DNA of 64,000 nt from Chitinophaga sedimenti. GTDB lineage: Bacteria; Bacteroidota; Bacteroidia; Chitinophagales; Chitinophagaceae. The position numbers and the translations under genes are program-made. Below the pieces are notes generated by a model. That model did not search any database. It saw nothing but the letters and a program-made list of their open reading frames with translations, and was not told the DNA's origin. Positions 10,551 through 20,859 of the stretch are shown here, one piece after another (within the stretch, counting starts at the first letter, position 1; each line of letters starts with the position of its first letter). The stretch lies in contig NZ_JAKUKA010000001.1 of the NCBI RefSeq assembly GCF_023156195.1, forward strand, positions 2,170,001 to 2,234,000, given 5' to 3'.

Positions 10551-12068
10551 ATGAATATTTCATACAAACGCCTCGCTTACCTCACTTGTATAGCTCTATT
10601 GGTCACCGCCTGCGGAAAAAGGACGCCGAACTGCCGGAACCCGCACCTGTTATTGCCGGTGTTGAAGCCGAATATTATGTAGTGGTAAAAGAGGTCCTGC
10701 AACTGAAACCTGCTGTTGAAAATCGCGTAGACTCCATCGTATGGACACTGGACGGCAAAAGAGTAGCCAACGCCCCGGAATACGCCTTTGCCGCACCTGC
10801 CACGCCAGGCAGCTACCACCTCGTGATCTTGGCCTATAACAAAGGCAATATTGCTCAAAAAGTAATACAGATCACCACCGGTCAATACATCAACTGGTCG
10901 GCCACCACCAATACGGTCCTGAAGATTAACGCTTCATCGAAATTTGCGAATACCACCGGCATCAGTTGGGAAATGGTGTCGGCGCCATCTACGCTGTACC
11001 GGTTAGCGGATTCCAGTTCTTTCGCCCTGTTCACCACCGTAGAAAAAGGCACCTACAAACTGAAAGTCTACGCCGGCAACCTGGTAGATACGCTGCTGGT
11101 GACCGTGCGCCAGCCCGAAAAGGCCGCATCTCCTTACATCTCCCAGGTATTTGATTACCTGCCCGCCCCCGGCCAGTTTGTAAACGAACTGCCTAAGTAT
11201 GTGGCGGGAGATACCCGCGAAACCATGATCGCTAAAGTGACGAAAGACCTGGTAGGCGAAGACGCTAATACCATTACTTTAGGTGGATGGGGCGGCTACG
11301 TCGTGATCGGGTTCGATCACACCATCGCCAACATTGCCGGCCGCCGCGACTTCCGCATTCACGGCAACGCCTTTGGCGCAACCGCCAACCCACGCCCTAA
11401 TGCACCCTTTGGTGGCAGCTGTGAGCCTGGCATCGTGATGGTAGCGTACGATAAAAACAAAAACGGACAACCGGACGAAGATGAGTGGTATGAAATTAAA
11501 GGCAGCGCCAATTTCCGCAGAAGGCGAAGCCTGGTACGCGGCCGCTGTTGCCGTTAAAAACGATGTGCGCACGTTCCGTAATTACGAAATGACGTATCAC
11601 CGTCCCACAACGGAAACGCCAGACGGTACTCCTGAAAACAGTGTAAGCATTAAAGATTATATCAGGTGGAGCGACAACCAGGGGCAGGAAGGCTTTAAAA
11701 TGAAAAACACTTTCCACACGCAAACCTACTACCCTGCCTGGATCACCGATTCAAAAATCACCTATAAAGGCATCCGCCTCGCCAGGAATGGCATTGAAGA
11801 AAGCGGATCGGGTAGCTACTATGTACTGTACGGATTTAAATACGGGTATGTAGACAACTATCCTAACGCACACGACAACGCGGGCATCGACATCGACTGG
11901 GCGATCGATAAAAACGGTAATAAAGTTAACCTGCCCGGTATCGATTTTGTGAAAGTGTATAATGGCGTAGACCAGGAAAATGGCTGGCTGGGCGAAGCCT
12001 CCACAGAAATGAGTCGCGGCGAAGACCTGCACCTGCTTGGACTTAATATTCCGACGATCATTCCATAA
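10551..12068 (+). CDS. PKD-domain surface lipoprotein in the B12 locus (paralogue 2; two indels)
   Basis: It starts at ATG 10551 with signal peptide and lipobox (LLVTAC). One A must be added at 10616-10620 to give CGKKDAELPEPAP. Near 11505-11515 one base seems to be extra (EIKGSA then AEGEAWYAAAVAV), the opposite sign to almost every other indel here. It shares YLPAPGQ, GGWGGYVVIGFDHT, VAYDKNKNGQPDEDEWYEIKG and LPGIDFVKVYNG with the gene at 8069, so the two are paralogues. The function is inferred to be ligand capture at the surface within the B12 locus. Confidence 0.75.
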
Positions 12069-12098
12069 ATTCTTTTATAACCATCTCCCTGACCTGTT

Positions 12099-12127
12099 GG
12101 TTGCCCGGCATACGGGCAACCTTTTTT
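12099..12127 (+). terminator. intrinsic terminator ending the B12 operon
   Basis: GGTTGCCCG (12099-12107) pairs with CGGGCAACC (12113-12121), followed by six T. It closes the operon against the convergent Lrp gene. Confidence 0.92.
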
Positions 12128-12128
12128 A

Positions 12129-12593
12129 TTAAAAGTTGATGTTGTAAGTGTTCTTGTTCTCACACATCACGAATGTACTGTGCGTACTGCCAATACTCGT
12201 TACTGACCCCAGTTTATTGAATACAAAGTCCTGGTAATGCTTCATGTCTTTCGCATATACTTTCAGCAGAAAATCATAGTCCCCGGAAATATTGTAACAC
12301 TCCACTACCTCCGGCAGCTTCATAATATCCGTTACGAACTTATGCCCGATGCTTTTATCATGATGCTTCAATTTGATATTACAAAACACGATCAGCCCGT
12401 AATTCAGCTTCTCCGCATCGATGAGCGCAATGTACCCTTTGATGTAACCACCGGCCTCTAACCGTTTTATCCTTTCAAAAACCGGTGAGGGCGACAGGTT
12501 CACTTTGGCTGCGAGGTCTTTGGTGGTAATTTTTGCATCGGCCTTCAACAGCCTTAATAATTGTAGGTCCGTTTGGTCCAGTACGTCGTCCAT
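12129..12593 (-). CDS. Lrp/AsnC family transcriptional regulator
   Basis: 154 residues. The N-terminal winged helix reads LDQTDLQLLRLLKADAKITTKDLAAKVNLSPSPV (about 4-40, HTH with family-typical SxSPVxxRIKRLE). The C-terminal RAM domain holds VVECYNISGDYDFLLKV. It is transcribed away from metE and may sense an amino acid such as methionine, but no operator is identified here. The gene is intact. Confidence 0.92.
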   Translation of the reverse strand: MDDVLDQTDLQLLRLLKADAKITTKDLAAKVNLSPSPVFERIKRLEAGGYIKGYIALIDAEKLNYGLIVFCNIKLKHHDKSIGHKFVTDIMKLPEVVECYNISGDYDFLLKVYAKDMKHYQDFVFNKLGSVTSIGSTHSTFVMCENKNTYNINF

Positions 12594-12744
12594 AGAATAA
12601 TTTCCTTTTAAGCGGTCTTAATTCAACATAAAACCGCTGATTTATCTGCCAAATGTATTAAAAACATGTTTTCCAACCGAACTTTTGTTCTTTTTTAGCT
12701 AATTATATCCTATTTAATAGCTTTGTGCAGAATTTATACTTCGT

Positions 12745-12927
12745 TTAACCGGAAGCGGTTTTCCTGCCCTCAACAGGCGGGAGATTAAAAGGGAACCATG
12801 TGTGAATCGTGGACTGTCGCGCAACTGTAAGTAACATACCTGGGTTTTAGCTGGCGAATGCCCACTGCCCCGAGCAATCGGGATGGGAAGGGCGGCTGAA
12901 ACGTTACAAGTCAGGAGACCTGCCCCT
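12745..12927 (+). ncRNA. cobalamin riboswitch upstream of metE
   Basis: The conserved elements are GGGAACC... with GCGCAACTGTAAGT (about 12819-12832), GCCCACTGCCCCG... GGGATGGGAAGGGC (about 12859-12893), and the B12 box AGTCAGGAGACCTGCC at 12909-12924. It lies directly before the B12-independent methionine synthase, a classical regulatory pairing in which cobalamin turns the gene off. The ends are approximate. Confidence 0.93.
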
Positions 12928-12966
12928 CCCCGGAAAATCCCATTATTCATCAAATCAGTATCGAAG

Positions 12967-15269
12967 ATGCTTACACAAAACCTTGGCTACCCGCGAATTG
13001 GTGGTCAACGACAATTAAAGAAAGCCTGCGAATCCTATTGGGCAGGCACCATCAGCCTGGAAGACCTGCACCAGGCAGCCCGCAACATCCGGGAAGAAAA
13101 CTGGCAAACCCAACTGGATGCCGGCATTGACCTCATCCCCTGTAACGACTTCAGTTATTACGACCGGTACTGGATACCAGCCTGCTGCTGGGTGTTATCC
13201 CGCAACGGTATGCGCCGGTAGCCGGTGTAGAAGGCAATAGCGAAATAGACCTGTATTTTGCCATGGCAAGGGGTTATCAGCGGGATGGACTGGATATTAC
13301 CGCCATGGAAATGACCAAGTGGATGGATACCAACTACCACTACATTGTACCGGAATTTACCGCCAGGCAATCTTTTAAGATACAGTCAGAGAAAGTATTT
13401 AACGAATACACCGCCGCACGGAAAATCCTCGGCGAAAAAGCCAAACCGGTGCTGACAGGCCCGGTGAGCTACCTGCTGATCGGTAAAGAAAAGGAAGCCG
13501 GCTTCGACCGCATTGACCTCATCACTTCATTGGTGCCCGTATACGCAGACATCATTAAACGCCTGCAACAACAGGGCGCACAGTGGATACAGCTGGACGA
13601 ACCCTGCCTCGCGCTGGATTTGTCTGCCAAAGAAAAAGCAGCATTTGAATACGCCTACCGCGCTATCGCCGAACAGGTGAACGGGGTGAAACTGCTGGTG
13701 GCTACTTACTTCGAAGGCCTGCTGGACAATACGCAATTAGCGGTAAACCTGCCGGTAACTGCCCTGCATATCGACCTGGTGCGTGCGCCGGAACAGCTGG
13801 ACGAAGTACTCGCGCTCATGCCTGCTACCCTGCAGCTTTCACTGGGTGTCATCGACGGTCGTAATGTATGGAAAAACGATTATGAAAAATCGCTCGCCCA
13901 TATCCATAAAGCAGCAGCCAAGCTGGGCAGCGACCGCGTGATCATTGCCCCTTCCTGTTCGCTGTTGCACAGTCCTATCGACCTGGACGGCGAAACCGCC
14001 ATCGATCCCGAAATCAAAAACTGGATGGCCTTCGCCAAACAGAAACTACAGGAAGTAGCGGAACTGAAACAGATCGTTGCCGGCAACCAGGCATTACTGG
14101 ACGCCAACAAACAGGCGATCAACAGCAGGCGGACCTCGCAGAAAGTACACAAACAGGCGGTAAAAGACCGTGTAGCCGCTACCACCGATGCTGACGCGAC
14201 CCGTAAGAGCGCTTTCCCGGTACGCCAGCAACTGCACCGCGAGCGTTTTAACCTCCCTGCGTTCCCGACAACGACCATCGGTTCCTTCCCGCAGACAGAT
14301 GATATCCGCCAGCTGCGTGCAAAGTTCAAAAAAGGTGACCTCACACTTGCGCAATACGAAAAAGCCATCGAAGATGCTACCATTGAAGTAATCCGCTGGC
14401 AGGAGGAACTGGGTCTTGATGTACTGGTGCATGGCGAGTTTGAACGTAACGACATGGTGGAATACTTCGGCGAACAACTCGATGGTTTCCTGTTTACGAA
14501 AAACGGATGGGTACAGAGCTATGGCAGCCGCTGCGTGAAACCGCCGGTGATTTTTGGCGATGTAAGCCGTCCGCAGGACATGACCGTACGCTGGATCACT
14601 TTTGCTGCGCAGCAAACCAGGAAACAAATGAAAGGCATGCTCACCGGCCCGGTAACGATCCTGCAATGGTCGTTCGTGCGCGATGACCAGCCGCGTGATG
14701 TGACCACTAACCAGATTGCCCTCGCCATCCGTGATGAAGTGGTAGCCCTGGAAAAAGCCGGCATTGGCATCATACAGATTGATGAAGCGGCGATCCGGGA
14801 AGGGCTGCCCCTCCGTAAAGCCAAACGCGCGCACTACCCGGATTGGGCCGTAAAAGCCTTTCGTGTAACCGCCAGCGGGGTGCAGGACAACACACAGATC
14901 CACACACACATGTGTTACAGCGAGTTTAACGACATCATTGAACACATTGCCGCCATGGATGCCGATGTGATCACCATCGAAACCTCGCGTTCACAAATGG
15001 AGCTGCTGCATGCCTTTGCGCATTTCGACTACCCGAACGAGATCGGGCCCGGCGTGTATGACATTCACTCGCCACGCGTGCCCGGCAAGGACGAAATGGT
15101 ATCGCTGCTCACCAAAGCAGCCGACCTGTTACCCGCGCAAAACCTTTGGGTAAACCCGGATTGCGGCCTTAAAACCCGCAAATGGCCCGAAACCAAAGCT
15201 GCCCTGGAAAACATGGTGCAGGCCGCGAAAGCTGCACGTGAACTGATCAGCGTAGCCGGAATTGCATAA
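12967..15269 (+). CDS. metE: cobalamin-independent methionine synthase MetE (one frameshift)
   Basis: It transfers a methyl group from 5-methyl-tetrahydropteroyl-polyglutamate to homocysteine without B12. The length of about 767 residues matches the family. It begins TQNLGYPRIGGQRQLKKA (N-terminal barrel), with FPTTTIGSFPQT opening the catalytic barrel near residue 440, zinc-site regions HMCYSEF and the WVNPDCGLKTRKW end. As read the frame breaks near 13166, and adding a G to the GG pair 13166-13167 gives DRVLDTSLLLGVIPQRY. It is under a cobalamin riboswitch and ends in a strong terminator. Confidence 0.95.
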
Positions 15270-15286
15270 AAATCATACCCGATACT

Positions 15287-15319
15287 GGCTGCGGTCATAT
15301 TAAAGTCCGCAGCCTTTTT
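15287..15319 (+). terminator. intrinsic terminator after metE
   Basis: GGCTGCGG (15287-15294) pairs with CCGCAGCC (15307-15314), then TTTTT. Confidence 0.9.
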
Positions 15320-15320
15320 G

Positions 15321-15328
15321 TATACTTG
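15321..15328 (+). promoter_or_regulatory. -7 box of the methylenetetrahydrofolate reductase-like gene
   Basis: TATACTTG differs by one base from TAnnTTTG and starts right after the metE terminator, 37 bases before the ATG. It shows that the following genes have their own promoter outside the riboswitch. Confidence 0.55.
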
Positions 15329-15365
15329 CGCCGCCAATGATGGCGCCAACACTTTAAAACAGCTT

Positions 15366-16361
15366 ATGTTCCCGGAGAAAATCAGGTCCGGACAATCCGG
15401 GATTTTAACATACGGCATTACCCCTCCCAAGGCTACCACCATGCCTGAACGGGTAGCTGAAATTGCCGGAAGAACACTGCAACGGCTTGTGCCGCTCGAT
15501 ATAGATGCGCTGATCGTGTACGATGTGCAGGACGAATCTGCCCGCACCTCCGCCGAAAGGCCGTTCCCTTTTTTAAATGCCCCGGATCCTTACGAGTTCG
15601 CGAGCCAACACCTGCAGGCATTAGACATACCGAAAATCATTTACCGCCCTGCGGGAAAGTTTACCCAGGAAGAATTAGCGGCATGGTTACAAGGCGTGGC
15701 AGCGGCCAACTTTCACCCGGTGTTCGTTGGTATTCCCGCTCCCGATTACCCGGTAAAAACAAGTTTACCCGAGGCTTACCAACTCTGGAAAAAACATGAG
15801 GCAACTTCCGTAATGGGGGCTGTCACCATTCCTGAAAGACATGCGGTACTGCACGACGAAGACAAACGCATCCTGGACAAAGCGGCCAGCGGCGTTTCCT
15901 ATTTCGTATCGCAATGCGTGTTCAACCTGGATTACGCGAAGAAAGTGGTGGAAGACCTGTGCAATACCTGCCGGGAACAACAAATAACACCGCCTACTAT
16001 CATATTCACCCTCACCGCCTGCGGTTCGGAGAAGACATTACACTTCATGGAATGGCTGGGCATTCATATACCCGAAGCCATCAAAGCAGACCTGAAGAAC
16101 GCAGACAACATGCTGGACAGCTCCGTAAAACTGTGCCTCGACATCGCGGAGGAACTGGCCACCTTCTGTGCCGCGCAATGCATGCCGTTTGGTTTCAACA
16201 TCGAAAGTGTGGCCATCCGGAAAGATGAAATAGAAGCATCGATCTATATGGTAAATGAAATAAGCGATATGCTCGCAGCAAAAGGCATCAGGCAGGCAAT
16301 AGCTCTTAACGAAGATAAAACGAATCATGCTGACCTTTCTTACCCGCAAAGAACGATTTAA
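15366..16361 (+). CDS. methylenetetrahydrofolate reductase family protein
   Basis: About 331 residues with the MTHFR TIM-barrel blocks: GILTYGITPPKA (about residue 14), DALIVYDVQDES, MGAVTIPERH, GVSYFVSQCVFN. It would make 5-methyl-THF, the methyl donor used by the adjacent MetE, so the two form a methionine module. ATG 15366 is chosen because the frame further upstream contains the -7 box. The C-terminus overlaps the next gene by 35 bases. An extra A near 16317 would end it after NEDKNESC with only 7 bases of overlap. Confidence 0.75.
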   Translation: MFPEKIRSGQSGILTYGITPPKATTMPERVAEIAGRTLQRLVPLDIDALIVYDVQDESARTSAERPFPFLNAPDPYEFASQHLQALDIPKIIYRPAGKFTQEELAAWLQGVAAANFHPVFVGIPAPDYPVKTSLPEAYQLWKKHEATSVMGAVTIPERHAVLHDEDKRILDKAASGVSYFVSQCVFNLDYAKKVVEDLCNTCREQQITPPTIIFTLTACGSEKTLHFMEWLGIHIPEAIKADLKNADNMLDSSVKLCLDIAEELATFCAAQCMPFGFNIESVAIRKDEIEASIYMVNEISDMLAAKGIRQAIALNEDKTNHADLSYPQRTI

Positions 16362-16743
16362 CGCCGCACACCGGATGTACCGGCAGGACCTAACCGAAGC
16401 CGAAAACTTTGAACTGTTCGGCAAATGCGCCAATCCCAATTACCACGGCCACAACTACGAACTGTTTGTGACGGTAAAGGGCGAGGTGAACGACGACCGC
16501 CCATACATCATCGACCTCAAGCTGTTAAAGGTGATCATCAATGAGCTGATTATTGATAAACTGGACCACATGAATCTCAACCTGGACGTGGATTTCATGG
16601 CCGGTAAAATGGCTTCTACGGAACTGCTTTGCATCGAGATCTTCAAACAACTGAAAGGGCCGCTCGAGGCTTACGAGGGGGTAATTTTACATTCGGTACG
16701 GCTGGCGGAAACGGAGAACAACAGTGCGGAGTGCTTTGGATAA
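16327..16743 (+). CDS. 6-pyruvoyl-tetrahydropterin synthase / QueD-like protein
   Basis: 138 residues with the family's zinc histidines: FNAAHRMY, then NYHGHNYELFV. It also has the C-terminal DHMNLN and TELLCIEIF blocks and the final glutamate in LAETENNSAEC. It converts 7,8-dihydroneopterin triphosphate to a tetrahydropterin or, as QueD, to 6-carboxy-tetrahydropterin for queuosine. Sequence alone does not decide which. It overlaps the reductase gene and is probably cotranscribed with it. Confidence 0.85.
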   Translation: MLTFLTRKERFNAAHRMYRQDLTEAENFELFGKCANPNYHGHNYELFVTVKGEVNDDRPYIIDLKLLKVIINELIIDKLDHMNLNLDVDFMAGKMASTELLCIEIFKQLKGPLEAYEGVILHSVRLAETENNSAECFG

Positions 16744-16748
16744 ATGAC

Positions 16749-16773
16749 AAAACCTGCGACGGGCGCAGGTTTT
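16749..16773. terminator. bidirectional terminator between convergent genes
   Basis: AAAACCTGCG (16749-16758) pairs with CGCAGGTTTT (16764-16773). T-rich ends on both strands fit the convergent arrangement of the PTPS and DUF779 genes. Confidence 0.8.
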
Positions 16774-16798
16774 ATATTGATCCTCCGGATCCCTCCGT

Positions 16799-17191
16799 TC
16801 ACTCGTTCCTTTTTACAGGTTCCAGTTTCTCCAATTCCGCGTCCGTAAAAAGCCGGTAGTGCACTTTGAAGGTTTTGCCCAGCGGTGTTTCCAGCGAAAA
16901 ACCACCGGGGCCGAAGCCATCTACTACGTCGAGTGTAAAGTGCGCATACTTCCAGTACTCGAACAGGTCCCTGTCTATCCAGAACTCGAAGCCCCTGATG
17001 GTACCAATACAGGCATCATTCATCCGCGGAAAAAATCCGCCCTTTTCAAAACACTGCGGCTGCGTACCTTCACAACACCCGCCTGCCTGGTAAAACATCA
17101 GCTCACCATGTTGTTCTGAAAGCGTATCGATCACGGCCAGCGCTTCTTTCGTTGCATCCAATCTTTTTACGGCTGTCATTACTGCTATCAT
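16799..17191 (-). CDS. DUF779 protein linked to aldehyde dehydrogenase
   Basis: 130 residues with the DUF779 pattern of conserved cysteines: YQAGGCCEGTQPQCF, and WKYAHFTLDVV. DUF779 genes usually sit beside ExaC/AldB-type aldehyde dehydrogenases, as here, but their biochemical role is not established. The CC...C arrangement suggests metal binding or redox. ATG 17179 (MTAVKRLD) is an alternative start. A terminator separates it from the dehydrogenase, so it may be partly independent. Confidence 0.85.
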   Translation of the reverse strand: MIAVMTAVKRLDATKEALAVIDTLSEQHGELMFYQAGGCCEGTQPQCFEKGGFFPRMNDACIGTIRGFEFWIDRDLFEYWKYAHFTLDVVDGFGPGGFSLETPLGKTFKVHYRLFTDAELEKLEPVKRNE

Positions 17192-17210
17192 TAAGTGTCT
17201 ATAGTAAAAA

Positions 17211-17242
17211 CCGCAAAGACCGGCGACGCCGGGTCTTTGCGG
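17211..17242 (-). terminator. intrinsic terminator after aldehyde dehydrogenase
   Basis: On the minus strand CCGCAAAGACC (ending at 17232) and GGTCTTTGCGG (17221-17211) form an 11-bp stem with a GC-rich loop, followed by TTTTTAC. Confidence 0.88.
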
Positions 17243-17259
17243 CTCACCTGTGCTACCTG

Positions 17260-18809
17260 TTAGAAAAATCCGAGCTTTTGCTTACTATAGGATATGAGCA
17301 TGTTTTTCGTTTGACGATAATGCCCCAGCATCATCTTGTGATTTTCCCTGCCGATACCGGACTGTTTGTAGCCGCCAAATGGCGCGCCCGCCGGGTAAGC
17401 GTGGTAATTATTCACCCACACCCTGCCAGCCTGTATAGCACGCGGAACGCGGTACAGCTCATGCGCATCACGGGTCCATACGCCGGCGCCGAGGCCATAC
17501 ATCGTATCGTTCGCCAGCTCAATGGCTTCTTCCACGGTTTTGAAAGTAGTCACGGCCAGTACGGGGCCAAAGATCTCCTCTGGAAGATGCGCATTTTGTT
17601 GTGTCCCTTAAACAAAGTGGGTTGAATATAGTAGCCGGTTTCCAGGTCGCCTCCCAGGTGGTTCTCATCACCGCCTACAAGCACTTCCGCACCTTCTTCT
17701 TTACCCAGTTTCAGGTAAGACATGATCTTATCCTTCTGAATTTTAGAAGCCTGCGCGCCCATCATCACCGTTGGATCCAGCGGGTTGCCGGTTTTAATCT
17801 TCTTCACCCGGTCAATTACCTTCGCAATGAACTTTTCGTAAATATCTTCTGGATCAGCAAACGCGAAGGACAGGTGCAGATCTCACCCTGGTTAAGGGCA
17901 AATAATACCGCGCCTTCGATTGCTTTGTCCGGTATTCATCATCCGCATCCATGACCGAATTAAAGAAGATATTGGGCGACTTGCCGCCCAGCTCTAACGT
18001 AACCGGGATGATGTTTTCCGTAGCGTACTGCATCACCAGGCGGCCCGTAGCCGTAGACCCCGTAAACGCCGCTTTCGCTACTTTCGGATTGGTGACCAGT
18101 GCTCGCCCCACTTCTGCCCCAAAACCATTCACGATATTGATCACACCGGCAGGGATAAGATCTTCGATGAGTTCCATCAACACCATAATAGAAACCGGCG
18201 TGCTTTCTGCGGGTTTCAAGACTACCGTATTTCCGGCAGCCAGTGCCGGTGCGAGTTTCCATACCGCCATCAGGATCGGGAAGTTCCAGGGAATGATTTG
18301 CCCAATGACACCCGGGGTTCCTGGATGACCAGCGAAACCGTGTCTTTATCCAGTTCCGTGGCGCCGCCTTCTTCAGCTCTTATCACCCCTGCAAAATAGC
18401 GGAAGTGGTCGATGGCAAGTGGCAGGTCCGCGTTCAATGTTTCACGGATAGCCTTACCGTTATCAATCGTTTCCACCGTCGCCAGCTTTTGCAGGTTTTC
18501 CTCCAGCCGGTCCGCCACCTTATTTAATATGATACTGCGCTCTGTAGCAGAAGTGTGCTTCCATGTTTTGAAGGCTTCTGCCGCGGCGTCTACAGCCAGG
18601 GCAATATCCTCCTTACCGGAATGCGCCACTTTTGTAAAAACTTTTCCATCAATGGGAGAAACGACGTCGAAATATTTCCCTCCCGCAGGCCCTGTCCATT
18701 TACCACCGATGAAGTTGTCATACCTGTCTTTAAAAGACGGGCGGGCAAATCCATCATTTTTGGGTACTATTTTGTCACTTTTCTTAGCACTTGCTGATAT
18801 TTCTGCCAT
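17260..18809 (-). CDS. NAD-dependent aldehyde dehydrogenase, ExaC/AldB type (four frameshifts as read)
   Basis: Oxidises an aldehyde (often acetaldehyde) to the acid. Restored order: N-terminal [20 protein letters not shown] (nucleotide binding), [15 protein letters not shown], the glutamate in [12 protein letters not shown], the catalytic cysteine in GEICTCPSR, and C-terminal GPVLAVTTF and [16 protein letters not shown]. About 517 residues. One base is missing at each of 18311-18317, 17929-17930, 17859-17861 and about 17583-17586. CTCPSR is typical of the ExaC group that pairs with DUF779. A divergent AraC gene likely controls it. Confidence 0.92.
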
Positions 18810-18951
18810 AATTTTATGTTTTATTTCACATAAAGCTATCGTAATTTAGAAGAGAGGAATAGCAGGATAGTGCAGAAAAATAGCAGAATAATCGCATAGA
18901 AAAACTACTGATCGTTCCACGCATTCACCAAAACTTTTAAACCGGTGCGTT

Positions 18952-19880
18952 ATGAGAAAGAAGTCACTGTTGGCACCTTTGAAATTAAGGTCTATTAAAG
19001 ATTTGAATTCCCTGGTAGAAAATAAGAAGAGCTATACCTACAATAACTGCGAACTGGATATTTACGAAACACATACGGCCACCCAAAATGTTTCGCTGAA
19101 GTTTTCCAACTTCGCTTTTACCGGCATGATCCGCGGGAAGAAAGAATTGAGGATTGCCAACAAAACCGACAAATTCGAATACCTGCCTGGCGAAAGCCTG
19201 GTCATGTTGCCCGGCGAAGAAATGATCATCGATTTCCCGGAGGCCGACACCCATCCATCGCAGTGCATAGCCTTGTCGATCGATAACAGTTTTATCAAAA
19301 GCACGGTGGACTACCTCAATGGTAATTTCCCTAAAATAGATACCGATTCCGAGTGGAAATTCTCGGACGAGTGTTTTTCCTGTTCAACAGCCCTTCGCTG
19401 TCCGCGGCCACGAACAACATCCTGCGCATTGCCATAGAGAACAACAGCGCAAAAGACTACATGACCGATCTTGCCTTAAAAGAGTTGCTGATCCGGATCA
19501 TGCAAACACAGGCGCGGAAATACTTTGAAACGAATTTTTTGAAAGACAAAAGCGTTAACCGTTTTGCGGCGATCGTGGACTATATCAGGAACAACCTCCG
19601 GGAAAAAATATCCATGGAAGGTCTCGCCAAACAGGCGTACATGAGTAAATCCAATTTCTTCCGGGCGTTTAAACAGGAGTTTGGCATCTCGCCCAACAAC
19701 TTTATCCTGCAGGAAAGGATCGGGCAAGCCAAATCGCTGCTGCGCCACCAGTTACCCGTGACAGAAGCGGCCTACCAGACCGGCTTTTCAGACGCCAATT
19801 ACTTTATTAAGGCGTTTAAAGACGTGGAAGGCGTTACGCCGAAACACTACCAGCGGGAGTTGTTGCTGAAAAAGAATTAG
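18952..19880 (+). CDS. AraC-type regulator with AraC_N domain, divergent to aldehyde dehydrogenase (one frameshift)
   Basis: The N-terminal effector domain (FAFTGMIRGKKELRIANK..., residues 50-140) resembles the AraC_N cupin of alcohol/aldehyde-responsive regulators. The C-terminal double HTH reads ISMEGLAKQAYMSKSNFFRAFKQEFG and VTEAAYQTGFSDANYFIKAFKDVEGVTPKHY. As read the frame breaks in the T run 19374-19378, and one more T gives DECFFLFNSPSL. The 142-bp space to the divergent dehydrogenase gene should hold the shared operator. About 310 residues. Confidence 0.9.
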
Positions 19881-19922
19881 GCGCCGCCCCCTTATGACCG
19901 GATAATGAAACCATATATGGCT

Positions 19923-20849
19923 CTAAAACAAATAGGTTACATGCACCATTGCCCGGTTCCCGGCCTTCACCCGAAGGCCGGCCAGCTCCTGCGATAACAC
20001 CGGCTGAAAGTTGGCGCCCGCCGAGAAGGTAGCGAACGTAGCTTCCAGTCCCACGGTGCCCATCAGCGAATAACCACCCGACACATCTACCTTAAACCGC
20101 TCGTCTTCCCGGTCTTTCTCCGCCGCCTCGTATAACACACCGGCATTCGGCGCAAGACTTACCTGCGGGGCTACGCGGAACTTATAATAGCCGAGCAGGT
20201 TAGCGGTAAACTTATTGCCGTAACGATAATCATACTGATTTGCCGTATTGAGCTTGTAACTCACATTGGTGTTGATGCCGGCGTCCATCAGCCGCACGTC
20301 GTACATGGCGTTTAGTGTAAAGTCGAGACTGGCAGTACCCAGCTGGAAGTTGTTCGGCGTCTCCTCGTTCACTTTACGCTCGGCAGGTTCATATTTACCC
20401 GTAGGCAACTTAACGCCACCACCGATCCAGAGCGATTGTACCAGCAGTTTGCTATTGCGCGTGGTCAGTGAATTGTCCAGCAGCCGGTAATAACCAACTA
20501 CTGCCACGTCGCCGATACCGGCCTTCCGCATCGTTTCGCCCTGGTTTTCGCGGGCATTAAAATTGAAGGGAACAAAGCCCAGCACCCGGAAGCGCTTACC
20601 GATGTTCCAGCCGCCCCATGCTTCGGCAGTCTGGTAGGTTTCATCGGTGGTGAGGTACGAAGTAGTACCACCGGGACCCAGGTGTGAGCGCAGGGTTTTA
20701 TATTGATAACGAATACCGCCGAAGCGCTTTTTAAAGTCCGGCAGCAGGCCGATATAGTAGCTGCCCACACCGCAACCGCAAATATCGCAGGCACGCACTT
20801 CATAAAGGCCTGTCAGCAGGCAGATCAGCAGGATTACAATTTTCTTCAT
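19923..20849 (-). CDS. outer-membrane beta-barrel protein with N-terminal CDICGCG motif
   Basis: Signal peptide (IVILLICLLTGLYEVRA), then a cysteine cluster ACDICGCGVGSYYIGLLP directly at the mature N-terminus. The remaining 270 residues have alternating aromatic strands that end VHVTYLF, a typical barrel C-terminus. It is the last gene of an operon after the MbnP- and MbnH-like genes (10-bp gap). I infer an outer-membrane copper or metal-related channel. ATG 20849 is preferred over GTG 20852. Confidence 0.75.
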   Translation of the reverse strand: MKKIVILLICLLTGLYEVRACDICGCGVGSYYIGLLPDFKKRFGGIRYQYKTLRSHLGPGGTTSYLTTDETYQTAEAWGGWNIGKRFRVLGFVPFNFNARENQGETMRKAGIGDVAVVGYYRLLDNSLTTRNSKLLVQSLWIGGGVKLPTGKYEPAERKVNEETPNNFQLGTASLDFTLNAMYDVRLMDAGINTNVSYKLNTANQYDYRYGNKFTANLLGYYKFRVAPQVSLAPNAGVLYEAAEKDREDERFKVDVSGGYSLMGTVGLEATFATFSAGANFQPVLSQELAGLRVKAGNRAMVHVTYLF

Positions 20850-20859
20850 CACGTCACTT

